A stretch of 64,000 nt of DNA from Rallus limicola (Eukaryota > Chordata > Aves > Gruiformes > Rallidae): contig JAKCOZ010000014.1 of NCBI GenBank assembly GCA_022605955.1, positions 15,568,001 to 15,632,000 on the forward strand, read 5' to 3'. The first letter of the stretch is position 1, and each line of letters opens with the position of its first letter. The notes under the pieces are model-generated. The model was not told where the DNA came from. It did no database searches and worked only from the letters and a program-made list of their open reading frames with translations. The translations under genes and the position numbers were made by a program. Below are positions 10,461-23,412 of this stretch, one piece after another.

Positions 10461-13382
10461 GTAAAGTTACTGCCCTTCTGAGGCTGACCAAGGCTCAAAC
10501 GCATGGGCAGAGTGGCTTAAAAATCAGGGTAAGCAAGCTCTCTTCAGCAGTTCCTAGGACCCAGGCCTGACTCTTGCTAAAACTTTCTATCTGTTCGTTC
10601 CATTGCATGCAAGGCATCAAGCTCACTGACATTTGCATTGGGCCAGCTTGTTCTTTTTAATGAGAAAATAAATATTCTCTGAGACGTGTTTAGATGAAAT
10701 GTACAGTTTTGATAGGCGCCGTGCTAGTCTAGGGCGTCACTGCCCATTTTGATTTAAAGGAATAATATGAAGATTTGCTTGCCAAATGCAATACTGAGAG
10801 TCAAGTCAGAGCTTTTCTCCTATTACCTGAGTAGCAGCAGGACAAGGCTGCCACCATTCATGACACAGCTCACACTGTGGTACTTCGCATGACTTGCTTT
10901 ACAGTTGTGGAGATTAGGGACTAACGCTTACACAATCAAATATTCAGAAGTATTGAACTGTACATCTCTGAGAGGAGGAAAGAAAAACCCGACCCCATTT
11001 TAGGAAACTTATTTCCAACAACAGAGAGCAGGACAAGTATGTATCACTTTAAGCCCACCAGCATCCACCGCTGAAGCAGGTAACAACATGGTCCTCGCTA
11101 CATGCTCTGCTGCGGTATGGCTTCTGGGGACAGAGTCTGATTGGTTTGATTTTGTACTGTTCCTTTTTATTTTAAACATCTTTTAGCTCCAGAAAAATCA
11201 GTTTTGCCTCAAAGGAATTAGGATCTCAAACACACACAAAACACGCATACCATTTTCTTTCAGCATATTTAAATGATGCAGCCTTCACTTTTATATATAT
11301 ATATGATTTTCATAAAGAATTGTATGCCAATGCCTCCATTTTAGAAACCCACTACTGGAAAATATATGTATGTGATAACGAGCTGGCTCTCTCATTTGGG
11401 AAGTCTATACCAGATTCATTGTTCAGAGGAATTACCAGCAAAACCAAGTGACAAATCACTGGTTTGAAACTTTCTGCCTCTAGTCACCCACTTGCTGCAC
11501 AACAGAGGTAAAGCCACTGGGCTGATGGTGCTGGCACCTAACCCAAAATGCTGGACATTTCAGGAAGGGCATTCAGGCACCCTCGCTTCCTCCTCCCTCC
11601 TGGCTGCAGGGAAGGACATTCTCCCTCAGCACCAGCTAGATTTCCACAGCTATGAGACTGCCAGAGGCTCAGACGCCTGTGTTGCTTTTTGGATGCCTCC
11701 TCTCTGCCTCTTCTTTGTAATGAAAACCCTGGATGAAAAGCTTAAGGGTGCAGGAATTCAGTAACAAGCATCCCACCTCCCCCATCTTCTGTGCGCCAGT
11801 GGTACTGAGCATCATCCTCACTGGTAGAGGAGGGAGCTGTTCTCTGTTTTTCAGGCTTTGCTCAGTCACTGGGTTTTGACAGTCCCTGGTAAAAAAAAAT
11901 TACAAATAAATAAACCCCCCTCTCAAAATATGCTGTTTGCAAACACTGATCACTAAAATTAAGGCACTGTTCAAACATCCAGTGTTTGATAAAGTGCAGG
12001 GAAGATACAGTCTGGCCACAAGTCACCAGCAATATCAAAATCAAACGTGGCGAGTATTTGACTGAAGGACAAATGTAAGCCCAGGGCTGGGCAGTGAGTA
12101 TTAAGCCGACACATTCTCTCTGTGCCTGTTTAACCAGGGACTTACGACACTTGGCTGACTTGGAAGTTTTGATGCCTCGCCAGTTGCCTTCAGGCGGCAA
12201 ATCTTAGGAGATGAGATTTTCCTGTGGCACTTGACTCTTCTGGCTGAAACCCAGAGAGCTCAGAGGAGCAGACAGAACGGAGATGAAAGTAACCCATTAA
12301 AAATGATAATACACTCACTGCACGTTCCGAGTAAAACTTGCGTAGTGTGCAAAAGGAAGGGAATTTTCCTATTCCTGTTTCCATGTGGTCATCGCTGTCC
12401 TTTGCTCCTACATGTGTGGCTCTCAAATCTGGAGGGCCAGTAAATGCACACCATTCTTCAGACTGCAATTACGTTTTCAATCTTGATGACTGCAGATAGG
12501 GTCCTTCTCCTCATCTCTCTTCCTTAACAAAATTAAAGAAAACATTAACGCTAGTTCCTCCCTCCCGCCCTCAGCCCGATACCACAGGTACCTTCAGCTC
12601 TTGTCTGCCACATCTTTATTGGCCAAGTCATAGACTGGGCATAGGGAGAACTAATGTAATGTGATGGACAGGTTAACAGAAAGTCTAATAAAGCAGTAGC
12701 AGTTTGAGATTTTTGTCAGTGTTGTGGCATCGAGCCTCTACTCAGGGAACACTGCTACAGTCTTTGGTGGATGGGGAGGATATTCAGCATCAGGACCGGA
12801 TCAGCAAGGATGCTGTAGGTCAGGATGGAGATGTACCAGCAGAGTTTAGTGGGCAAGGTTTGCACAATGTACCATTTCTCCCTCCAGCCAGAGATACCAG
12901 CTGTCCGTTACCATATGAGCAAGAAAACAACATATATGCATCAAAAGGCATCAATGAAAAATTCTGCAAACTTACACAAATACAGTCTTTTTAGCAAAGG
13001 GGGTTAGACACGGTTGAGCCTTCCTTGGATAAAGGATGGAAAGCACTTCCTCTAGACACTTTCAAATAAATTATGCTGAGAACAGAAGCATCAGAAAAGT
13101 TGATTAGGGGTCTGATAGTGCTCATTCTTAGGAAAAAAAGACCCCAACCTCCTCCAAATTCTATCTGCTGTTTGCTAGGCTTCTTTCACAACTGGCTACC
13201 CTTCTGTTCACAGACCTGCAGAGGCTGGAGACATGCAGTTCTCAAAGCAGGCAGGAAGACAATAACAGAATTATTCAGTTCTGTTGAAGCCAGATAAAAG
13301 CCACGATCAGCTCAGAATTCAAAATTATATCTTTAACGAAATGTAGCTTCTGATTCCAGATTTTTTTTTTCTAACCCTTCCC

Positions 13383-13460
13383 CCCCAAAAAAAACCCCAA
13401 CCCACCCAATCAACCAAAACCAAAACATCCCCAAACAAATGAAACAAAAAAAAACCCCAC
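13383..13460 (+). repeat. A/C-rich low-complexity tract
   Basis: Nearly pure A and C over about 75 bases, in irregular AAAACC / CAACC groups rather than a fixed unit. The opposite strand is G/T-rich, which produces the artefactual Phe/Gly-rich ORF ending there. It may be a degraded simple repeat. Confidence 0.6.
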
Positions 13461-14318
13461 CAGCCCAAAGCAACTCTTAAGGATAAGTATGCAAGACCTT
13501 CCCTTTCCTTTGCAGAGGCTGCGGTGCAACCTTACGTTAGCACGAGGCGGCTGCACAAAGCCATCCCCTTTTGTTACCAAACCAGTGGGGAAAAAAAGAA
13601 ACAAACCCATGAATCAAAGTGCAAATACATCAGAGATTTTCCATTAAAGCTGCAAACTTGATAGAGAATCACATATGGTCAGTCACACCATAAATGCAAA
13701 GCCACAGTCCTAAATCCAGCTGGTCTCCTTTATCACAACAGGATGCGTCTGTCTAGCAGTAGTCACTGAAAGAATGAAGTAATCTAGGATCTGAAAGATA
13801 AGAAGTTGGAAAGAGGCATGTTTGAGAATTTCAGCTTAATTAATAGCAATGGATTTTATTATCTTCTGCCTCCAGTTTTGTTCTCAGATTTTTTTCAGAC
13901 GAATATAATGAGGGAAACTACATACAAGAGAGTTTAATTAAGCATTTAATGGAGGAAAAAGTACACAAAACAACACCACAACAGACCCACCACAAAAACC
14001 CCCCAAGACTGCCAAGTGTTTGGGATTCTCACTATCCAGTATTCTTGTCTCCATGGGGGTGTGTGTTATTATGGCACTAATCTGTTTAACACAAATATGC
14101 ACCGGTACCTGAAGGTGAGAACGTGTACCTGAAGACAGAGCTGACAAAACACACTCACATGTGCAAAATAAAAAGGATGCTCGGGAACAAAGCTGAGGTT
14201 GGGTTATTTGCACAAATAAGGTTTGGGGGTGGGTTTTTTGATTCTCTTTCCCAGCAGAGCTGCCAATAGAAGTACTCCCGTCATCATCAGAACCTCCTGC
14301 AATGTGAACACTGTTTTA

Positions 14319-14340
14319 GTGTGTGTGTGTGCACGTGTGC
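14319..14340 (+). repeat. Short interrupted (GT)n microsatellite
   Basis: About six GT units, then GCACGTGTGC, giving alternating purine-pyrimidine sequence over about 22 bases with an internal CACGTG E-box. Short, with modest polymorphism potential. Confidence 0.6.
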
Positions 14341-15699
14341 AGGCAGCTTTTGTTAGCGTTTGTCTACAAAATTATAATAGGTGTCTTTCCTTGTGCACTG
14401 GCTTGTGTGATAGCAGTTTAAGAGACAAAACCAAGCCCTGCCTTTAATACAGTGTTATCAGAGGCATCTCCCTTGGGGACACGTCACGGCCATCTAGCAG
14501 ACACCTAGATGAGATATGTGCTTCTTTGGATAGATATTGCCACAAAGCATTGGAGAGAAAGAGCGGGTGCTTAGCTAATAGATGCGCATAATTACTAATC
14601 TGTGATTCTTCTTAATGGGAGATTTTGACAGGCAGTTTTGAGAGGTATCACAAAGACACGCAATAGTGCTGCTGAGTTTGCGACTCATTCCCCTGGAATC
14701 CTCCAAGCTGAACTTTTATTAGTCATAATTTTTTTTTTTTCCCTTGCTACCTTCAACAAATATTTGGAGATCCCAGCCCATTGCTGTTCCCCCCCACTTC
14801 CCCGAGGAAGTGAGTCTGAACAGAAATATGCATCCAGATTTCCCTGCATCACAGTGGAGCAGAATGCTGTTCCTGCTGTGAGAGAGGTTAATGTAGAAGG
14901 CACTACAGAAATGGAACCAAGTTGCCCCTATGGATAGCCAATTCCTACCTAAGGTTGAATATCAAAGGGGAGACGGGGTGTTGCCACAGAGATACATCTT
15001 GGGAAGCTGATCACCCTAACTTGGAATGAAAGTACGGGGGATCCACGTTTTGCTCTCAATGTCAGAGCTGCAAAACCCTACATACCAGTTGGGTTCAATG
15101 GAAGAGACCTGAAACTCAGGGGCATTTCCCGTGCCTCTCCTCTGCATCCCTGCAGACCAGCACAGCTGAGGGCAAGGTTTCTCATTCTTGCTATTCCTGT
15201 CCTGGAGAGGAAAGGTGGCCTGATTCACCACTGTTTTTGCTTCTGTGATTTCAGGGGATGCCCTAGATGTGCAGCAAGGAATTAACCCCTTGAACTCCTT
15301 CCCACACTCCCTCTTTTATTATGAAGTGTAATACCGGCAGAAGCTGCAGTGGCACATCTTGCTGCAAGCTGGAACAATCTGCACAAAGCACAAGAAGTCC
15401 AAACCCCACCTGAAGAGCACTCTGAGTACCTTGAAGCAGCCTACATTTGGCTTTTTTCCCTGTCTTTCCTTTGCATTTCCACCATACCTGGTCACCCTTT
15501 GCAGGAGGTGATTGTTCTCGCTAAAACCCCTTGTTCACCTCACCGTCCATCCTCACGTACAAGCAACCCAACGCTTTGAAGAAGCGACCCGAAAGGGCTT
15601 CAACCTTTAACGGAACAAAATGTGGTTTAAAAAAAACCCCAAACCATGCAGTAAACCTCAGGGGGACCACTCATGTGACAAGTTAAGGTGGGCTACTCT

Positions 15700-15850
15700 T
15701 GGAAGGTGAGAGGGATGCGCGGAGATCTGGAGGGCAGCAAGCGGCACTCTCCCCAGCCGCAGCAGCACCACACGATGAAAAGGGCCGCTGCGTGTCTGCA
15801 GCGCGTCGGGAGCCCTGTCATGCACTGCAAACATATTTTGAAAGGTTTTA
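15700..15850. promoter_or_regulatory. Small CpG cluster
   Basis: CpGs in 'gcggag', 'aagcgg', 'gccgcag', 'gccgctgcgtg' and 'gcgcgtcggg' lie within about 130 bases of otherwise CpG-poor sequence. There is no strong splice site or TATA element beside it. It may be a regulatory element with low germline methylation. Weak call. Confidence 0.25.
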
Positions 15851-16450
15851 TAAACAAATCCAAAGGAGGTTATTAAATTCACCATTCTGTGTGTACAGAA
15901 GGCATGAAAAAAATTGCGAATCGGGTAAGTAAATAGAAGTCTAACCACAAATAATAAAACTACATAAATAATACAAGAATGATGACTAGATTGCTGTATT
16001 TTGAGTGGATTTGAGGCAGATGCGAAACAGGTGGTAATTATTTGCTACAGAGTAACTGCAATTTACTTGAATTAACTGCATAATACATTTTGGCCACAAA
16101 TCCTTGTATTAATGCAATGTTTTCTGAACTTCTTTTTTTTGGGGAAAAAAAAATTAGTAGTGTATCAAGTTACATTTCACCACGGCACTTGCTTTTATCC
16201 TCAATAAAATACAAACATTTAGGCAGACCTCTGAGGTCAGGCAAGCTGCCAGGGAAGCAAGGACCAGGGGCTCCAGGCAGAAAATGAGCACTGGCTTCAT
16301 GCAAGCATTCCCTTCCCGCTGGTATTGCCCCAAACACCAATGCAGAGCTACCATACCACGTCTCCTGCTGCTGTGCCCAGAAGTTTCACCCCGGGCATCT
16401 CCGTGAACCATGTGATGGGGTTGCAAGGTAACTCCTGTGGCTTATTTCTC

Positions 16451-16590
16451 AGTCACAGAATCACAAGGTTGGAAAAGACCTTTAAGATCATCAAGTCCAA
16501 CCGTTCCTGTCCTGTGCTAAACCATATCCCTAAGAACCTGATCTACACTTTTTTTAAACACATCCAGGGAAGGTGACTCAACCACCTACT
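16451..16590 (-). mobile_element. CR1 LINE 3' fragment, reverse orientation
   Basis: On the plus strand it begins 'agtcacagaatcac', continues 'ggttggaaaagacctttaag' and 'atcatcaagtccaaccgttc', and runs into 'catccagggaaggtgactc'. This is the reverse complement of a CR1 3' end, so the element's 3' terminus is at 16451. It is 5' truncated and divergent (several substitutions and an A/T insertion near 16550), so it is an old copy. It is non-coding. Confidence 0.93.
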
Positions 16591-17640
16591 ACCTTTCTCC
16601 TTGTTTCAGGCATGTAATCTGAGTATGATGATGTTCTGGTGGAAAACTTCCTCTTAGATTTGGCATGCTATTCTTTCAGCACAGGATGAATTAAAACGCT
16701 GAAAATAAGAGTAAGTGGTGCCTGAAACTCCACCAGCAGAAAACTGTTAAGCAGAAAGCATTAAAGCTCCCGTGCAGGGCGTGTGTTGGCTGTATTTAGC
16801 TTTTTACCCCACAGGATGATGACCCGAAAGCGGAACAAAAACCGTGCTGAATCACCACATCTAAAATAATAGGCTCCTCTTCAAGCAGAATGTGCCAGCC
16901 ACACAAAACCAAAACTGAGCCCTTTTTCACCCTATATCAAACTGTGTACTAAGCTAAAAGAGATTAAGGAATACCCGAGACCTTCCCGAATGCGTGGTTC
17001 AGAGGAGCGGGGAATTAAATTGGAATTCACGCACCGGGAAGCCAGTATTCCCATTGTTTAGCGGAAGGAGCGCTCTATCTGCTCTGATAACCCAGCGCAC
17101 CATGACTGCTTCAGAATACACACATTACGTGAATACTGGAGCCCACACCACCTACCCTGTTCCGGAATAAGGGCAAGGGAGCTGCCTTCAGCGACGCTGT
17201 CCACACACACGTGAGGATTGAGTCCTGCAAATCCTCGATCCCATGGAGACGCTGATAAAATTGTGTGTGTGTGTGTGTGTGTGTGAAATAAAACGTGTGT
17301 CCTGGCAAAAGTCTTGCATGTGAAACTTATCAAAGGCATGGGCAAGGTGTGTAAAGCAGAGCAAGCCTTTAAAAAATGCAGACAAATGCTGAAGTTTTGA
17401 AGAGGTGTTTTAAAACAGGAGGAGGCATATTTTGTCAGCTAAAGAACTATTTTTAGAGAAACTTAATGTATCGGGTTCCTACCTTGCTAGAGTAAGTGGT
17501 GCTACAGTACCATATGGTGATTTCCACCAATGGTGGCAATAATATCTTTTTTAAAAAATAATATCCTTTTTCCTCTCAACAAGCTTTACAGATGAGTATA
17601 GAAAAAAAGCACACTTGAATTAAGCAGATGCTTATGACTT
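16591..17640. other. Non-coding interval with GT microsatellite
   Basis: The stretch at about 16960-17110 has more CpGs than its surroundings. The (TG)12 tract is annotated separately. A 13-base palindrome (ccacca/tggtgg) lies at 17524-17536. No exon recognised. Confidence 0.45.
17262..17285 (+). repeat. (TG)12 microsatellite
   Basis: Twelve uninterrupted TG units. The opposite strand gives the His-Thr-rich chance ORFs seen in all three frames. Among the longest perfect dinucleotide runs in the window, and likely polymorphic. Confidence 0.95.
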
Positions 17641-18115
17641 TCCTCCTGGCAATATAATGTGATTTATTGAGTTATACTGCAGTCTTCAGCTTTTTAACCA
17701 GATTAAGGCTGAAAAGAAGCCGGCGACTAAAACATTTTTCCATTTTTATTTATATTATATTCAGTTATGTTATATTTTTAGTTAAATAAACTTGTGGGGT
17801 AGTACAGAAGCTACAAGACCTAATGGCCCGGATGCGTAATTAATCAGATTTGAAAAGCAAGCTACCATTTATCTACATAAAACAAATAGAGTCTATTCTA
17901 TTAAGCTAACCCATTCAAATCACAAAACCTGACTGCTGCTAGTGAGAATATTTTGCTTGGCAAAGGTCCTAAAGGTTCTAAAATTATGTATGCTATTTTT
18001 ATTTCCTCCTTGGATTGGATTAGTTACTAAGCAACTGAAGAGTTCAGTTCTGTTGGTTAACAGGCATACTGTATTTCATAAAATTGGTTACTAGATAGGA
18101 CCTAAGTGCCTGTGA
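17640..18115. promoter_or_regulatory. Candidate conserved non-coding block
   Basis: AT-rich, repeat-free sequence containing 'gcgtaattaatcag' (about 17834), several ATTA cores, and 'ggattggattagtta' with CCAAT-like and homeodomain-like sites on the opposite strand (about 18013). It also has 'aaccagattaaggctg' (about 17696). No ORFs. Called by texture and motif density only. Confidence 0.35.
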
Positions 18116-19545
18116 AGAAAAGATAGTACAGCAGTTCTTTTGGAGACTATTTGCTTGCAAATGGTTTTGTACAGCCAACTGTCCTGCCTTACATTTTGAA
18201 CTTACATAATTACTATCTCTGTTGCAAGTGATTTGTTAGTTTGTTTTTTTTTAAACATTTTTCTCTTTAGGTTTTATATTTTTAAGAAAAGAGGGATTTC
18301 TAGATCGGCGTCCTCCTTGACAAGGGAATTTGATCGCTTTTAATTTCCTAAAGATGCCACTAATGAATTGGAGCTAGGTCATCGGTGTACTTCTCACTCT
18401 TTGGTGCTTTAGAAAGAAATAGGGCACAGTTTAATAATAATGATAAATAAAAAAAAAAGGTAAAAAGCAGTGGGGAAGATAAAGAAGATGCCCTGAAATA
18501 GCTCTCACTCCTGAAAATGAACAAGAATTCTGGCATAATGGCAGAATACCTGTAACATCTTTTAAGTTGCATCCAAAAGTCCTATCTTCAGCTGATCTAT
18601 TGCTATTACTTGTAATCACAAATGTTCTTCGTATGGCTATGCTTTTGTTACTGCAGGGGGAAAACTTCCATATTTTAAGCCTCTCTGGACTGTGAAGTGC
18701 GCTGTTTACTGATGCCGAAGCCCTATAAAAGCTCCACAGTGCCCCAAGCCATTCAACATCACGAACTATCTGCCGCCAAGACCTCCTTAAATTGGGTAAA
18801 AGGTGGAGCTGATGGGCAGTTTGATGGCCGATTCCTTTGGCTCAGGTGTTTCTCTGTAACTTCAGATTCTGTCAGCTCAACCCAACCTCCTCCTTTTGCA
18901 AACTCGCACTTGTTTGAAGGTGATGTTAGTTCCAACACTCCCCTTTCAGTTTCTTTTCTGGGTTTTTTGTTCTTGTTGTGGATTTGAGGAATGAAATACT
19001 AATATTTTACACAAGCTTCCTCTGAAACAGTCCCTGGGAGAATGTGTACCAGACATAAGCCAGCACCTTTCCTGAAAAGAAAGGTTGTGCCTAGATAAGT
19101 TATCCTCCTCTCTCTCTCTGAGCCAGCTGATTTTCCACACCGATGGGGTGGCGTGGCTGTGGCTCACAAAGACACTCCTCTGCCCAGGGATGCTTCTGGG
19201 CTGGACAGGAAGAGCAGGCATGTGTGCAACCGGCTGCCACATCAAGCATCTGCCCTGCTCACGTGCAACTCGGTGCGGTAAACTCTCTTCCTTTCCAGCC
19301 TATAAGGAAAAAAACAACCCTATTAAGGCTGACAAGGTATTTCTGAGGTCAGGATGTACCAACTTTACTTGCTTAGCCACGATGCAGAGAGAGCAAGCCA
19401 AGCTGAAGTGAAAGGGTTGCCTGGCAGGGCTTCTCTTCCCCATGAAAGCCACTAGGAAATACCCTGTTAGCAGAGGGACAGAGAGAGATGCTGGAATGTG
19501 CATCAGCCTTGCAGCTGCCTGTGCCATCCGTTTCTTCTAGGCAAA
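18116..19545. other. Non-coding interval, no gene recognised
   Basis: AT-rich on the left (poly-T near 18244, poly-A near 18450). Short ORFs to the right (18697-19411) on both strands have no domains. Nothing supportable. Confidence 0.5.
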
Positions 19546-19549
19546 ATGT

Positions 19550-19765
19550 TTAAGCTCATACCCATAAATAGATGCTACTGGGTGATGATAGAAGGAGTTG
19601 GAAAAGCTTAAAGTGGCTACTCCATAAATCATTTGCATTCACTGGGTTCCACCTGGGCCCTTGCTGTACTCTCCTTCCCCTGCTCACTTTGACAGGCAGC
19701 GCACAAAATGGGTCACTTTCGGCTCCCTTGAATATTTTATCACTAAAAAGGGAAAAGCAAAAGGT
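19550..19765. promoter_or_regulatory. Candidate regulatory block with TGACAG site
   Basis: Repeat-free block with 'ccataaatcatttgcattc', a TGACAG (MEIS/TGIF-type) core at 19690-19695, and 'cactttcggctccc'. Moderate AT content, with no repeat or exon evidence. Weak call. Confidence 0.25.
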
Positions 19766-22700
19766 CGGTGTTCAAAGGGATCCCTTGTCCACAGCTCTGT
19801 GCAGCTTCAGCAATCTGGGTAAGCTCAGGAGCAGAGTTTTCAAGATATGCGCAAGACCTCTGACAAAATCACTGCCTTGATACCACAGTGCTTCCCCCTG
19901 CGTTGCTCCTTGCTGTCTCAAGGCTGACACGGGTAACACACCAAAAAAAGGAAGAGAAAAATCTGCTTGTAGATGCTGAAGTTGACCCACAGCGTGTAGC
20001 GTACTATTCTGGAAATTAGTTCAGGCAAGTCATCCCTTCCTTCAAGCACAGTCTATTCCTTAAGCATCAGTCTTCTACAAGTTTTAAATAAAACACTTAC
20101 AGAACCATTAGTGATGTTTCAAGAATGCCTATGGGGGTACCAGGACACCCTCCTGCACACTGAAAAGGCCTACCTTCCTGCCAACAAAGCGGCAGCACAT
20201 TTGCACTGCAAGCTGCTCACTTAAGTATCACAACCTCTGCAAAAGGTTACCTGGAATCTGATAAATGAGCTATTTTGGAATCAAAGGGAAGGGTGAAGAT
20301 CTGCAGTTGTGATGCCTCCCACCTCTGCACTCCAGCCAGCCGCAGGAACAGTGAAATTTTGATCACTTCTGCGGTCGCACTTAAGGCCAAAGCAGTTGTG
20401 GCTTTATGGTGTAAGTCAACCCTGCAGATGCCATCAGGAGCGCTGACATCTCTTTTTCGACCAGTACTGCACCACGAGATGTGCACCCTAAACCAGACAC
20501 GTGCCAAGTAAATGAACATTTTATTTAAATCACGTCTTGGCTTTTCCAACAAGGAGTCAGCTGGGAGGGGGACAGCAGAGACAAAAGATCCTACATGGCA
20601 GATGCTGGGGAGGATGAGGAAGGAGGGTGAGCAGCGTCTCAGCACCTGCTAAAACAGCGGTGCCATTTTAAACACAGTTTAAATACTGATGATTTGGACA
20701 GCGACATGAATGAAGTGTACTTGAAAACACAAAGCATTTTAAAAATCAATGGGGAGAGCGTGAGATGCTGATCTGCAGTTCCAGTAATGAAAAATCAGCA
20801 TTGCTAGTAGGTGTGCTACACTGTGAGACCCCAGAAGCAAACCAGGTCAACAGAAAGCACAAAGCCAGTCTTTGGCTGGCGATTTTCCAGGGCAGCTTCT
20901 CTCACCTCACCAAACCCTTGCCTTGCTGTGCCCCAACATAGCAGTTCCAACAAGACAACAGAGGCCAAAGCTAAGGCCGTTGTGGGTATAGGTACTGTTA
21001 GACCCATGTAATAATATCAGAACCAATGTTTCAATAGCAGAGTTGCCACTTGGCAAAGTAACTGTCGCACTGCCTCTTACAAGCCCACGGGCCCTGCAGA
21101 GACCCTTCTTGTTGGATGCAATCCTGCAACATGTCTGAGTAAGGCCAACAAGCAGGTCTTTGTTTTTGGCATGTTCACGGTCCTCCTGACTTTAGCTGTG
21201 CTGCTCACACACAGAGCTCTACCTGACCCACAGCTAAGCTTCCAAAAACTTTGTATTTTGAAGAAAAGAAGTGAAGCAAGGAGGCTGAACCTAACAAAGG
21301 AAGGAATTCTAATAGAAATGCCTCACCAAGCATGAAGTCTTTTAGACCTTCAATTTATTTTCCAACACAAGTCTGTGCTCCTGCAGCTTGCTGCTGCGGG
21401 GTGCTATGCATCAGTGACTCCCAGGACTTCCCCACAGCAGCGAATCATCATCTGGTTCTGTGCAGCAGCTTCACCCTCACAGCTCCACCTCTGACTGCCC
21501 CAAAACCACAACACTCACACAGCATCACACAGGAACTCGAATGGCAGTTTTGAGATTTTCAAGCTAACCCATTCTCAAAACCATACCATGCAAGCCAGGC
21601 TGCTGATTTAAATGGGAGCACTGGCAGGTTTGCAAAATCAGGTCACAGAGAAGGAAGAAAAAAAAAAAGGAAAAAAAAAAAGGTAAAAAAAAGAATAACT
21701 CCCCATTTCATGATGCCTGAAGAAGGCCTGTGTGGGAGTGATGGGGTTTCTTTTCTAGGAAAACAACAACCCACAAGCCAGTGAAACTCAAGGAAAGGAA
21801 AACGAAGCCTCGCTTCTGAATGGAGACAAACTGCTGTCTTACCGGCACAAGTAAATTAAAGGTGAAGGCTTTGTCAGGAGCAGCGCTCTGCAGAAGACAG
21901 CTAGAGAAGAAGAATTTAAGATTTCTGGGACAGGAAGAGTCACAAGAGATGAACGTTGTATGATTTAATTATCCAACTGGAGGGATAAATTAAGCTTTTG
22001 ACTTGGAGCTGCATATAAAGAGAGCAATTAGACTTCTCTTTAAGAAAATTAGCATATGGTTTAAGATGGGAGTAGGGGTTTAAAATGCAAGTATGGAATT
22101 GTTACTTATGTGCAATGGTAGTGGATCTGTAAGCTATACAGATTGAACTAGATGCTCCATTGTTTTATGTCAGTTTCCCTTTTCCAAAGGGAAAAGACCT
22201 TGTGCTGGTTTGCACCACCAGAAGATGTGCCCCAGTGAGTCCTATTTTTGGTGTGGACATGTCATCAGCCTTTCACTTAAATTCCCTCCATTCCCAAACC
22301 CACACTGCTGCTGCATACCACGAGTATGTATTATTCATAGATTATTAATCCCCTTAAAATCGGTGTGTGCTGGGAATCTGCTCTTGAAATGGGCTCTGCA
22401 CATTTTGTGCATGTGCATAGTGTGGGTTCGGGCTTTTGTGATAGATTTTAGTATATAGACTGAATAGTTTGCTTTCCCTCTTATAAGAGAATTAATAAGA
22501 TAAAATAACAATTTTTTAAAAAAAAGTATGTGCCTTTATACTCTGGGCTCCATTGGCACTGCATGAAACAATTCCAGTGAGATGAAGCACTGAAATTAAA
22601 ACAAACAGCAAACCCACAGCAACCCAAAACATCTCCATCAAGCCTCAGATTTTGCAAGAGGGTAAATCAGTATGAGTCCTTTGGCCAAAATAAAGCCTTG

Positions 22701-23350
22701 CCAATGTATTCCAGCTAGGAACAAGTTTTAAATCATTAGAAAAATACTTAGTAAAAGATTTAAGGTTTAAATTAAGTGATTTTTTCCAGATCGGGAGCGT
22801 ATATAATCACATTCTTTATATGGTGCACCAACTTTCAATTAACTATGCCCTCTGTTTGGAAACCTACCAAAAATTGAGAGAGATCTCTCACATCAGTACA
22901 GAGGAGAGCACTTTTGACCACGTGTAAGATTTTGTTATGGTATCCTTATTTGAACAAGTAACAATTCTGAGGAAGTCAATGTTTGTTCTGCTATTGTATT
23001 TCTATCTAGCAGCACTTTCCAGAGCAAAGAAATTGCTCTGTCATGCGTGCAGCAGCAGTACTTGGCTTGCACATAAAAAAGTCCCCAGAGGGTTAAACCC
23101 CCCCTCCCCCCAACCCAACACTTTGTGAAACCCTATCAACACGCTCACAAATTGCACACCAAAGAACTGGCTGGTACAAATTTGAATGCATTTAATACCC
23201 GAGTGAGGAAGAAGACACTAACTCTGAAGCAACAATCTCTGGGGTTTTTTTTGTGTAACACGCTGTCCAACACAATGTTTAAGAGAGTAATCATCTCCAT
23301 TCACGATCTTTTACCCTGTGCTTCTATTGTCAGATAATTAACTTCTCTAA
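19766..23350. other. Non-coding interval, no gene recognised
   Basis: It contains the purine-rich poly-A/G tract at 21650-21695 and AT-rich sequence at 22000-22160 and 22730-22880. A C-rich tract lies at 23098-23116 (runs of 7, 6 and 3 C), which may form a G-quadruplex on the minus strand. ORFs up to 132 codons have no recognisable domain. Confidence 0.45.
21650..21695 (+). repeat. Poly-purine A-rich tract
   Basis: Runs of 8 to 12 A separated by GG or GGT. No retroposon body recognised upstream, so it is a simple purine tract rather than the tail of a dated insertion. Confidence 0.75.
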
Positions 23351-23353
23351 TGC

Positions 23354-23412
23354 AAAAAAAAAAAAAAAAGAAAAAAAAGAAAAAAAAGAACAAAGGGAAA
23401 GAAAAAAAGAAG
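23354..23412 (+). repeat. Long A-rich tract (A)n with G interruptions
   Basis: About 60 bases of almost pure A, with G at roughly 8-base spacing near the start (A16 G A8 G A7 G), then GAACAAAGGG. No target-site duplication or gene-like body is visible to its left, so I treat it as simple sequence rather than a processed pseudogene tail. Confidence 0.8.

Larger units (their letters stand above)
10461..16450. other. Long non-coding interval, no gene recognised
   Basis: No supportable exon. It holds a TA-rich run (about 11291-11304), an A/C-rich low-complexity stretch (about 13380-13460), a TG/CG-dinucleotide run (14319-14340), and a small CpG-bearing patch at about 15715-15815. The patch at 13800-13960 has TTAATTAA sites and could be regulatory. 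Short ORFs on both strands show no domains. Confidence 0.45.

Noticed and set aside
17058..17385. His-Thr-rich ORFs in three frames
   Set aside because: Produced by the (TG)12 microsatellite read on the minus strand.
22120..22170. 'gattgaactagatgctcca' as a CR1 relic
   Set aside because: Only the short 'gaactagatg' string resembles CR1. No 'cccttccaac' block or terminal octamer follows.
23354..23412. A-rich tract as the poly-A tail of a processed pseudogene
   Set aside because: No gene-like body or target-site duplication to its left, and regular G interruptions indicate a simple repeat.
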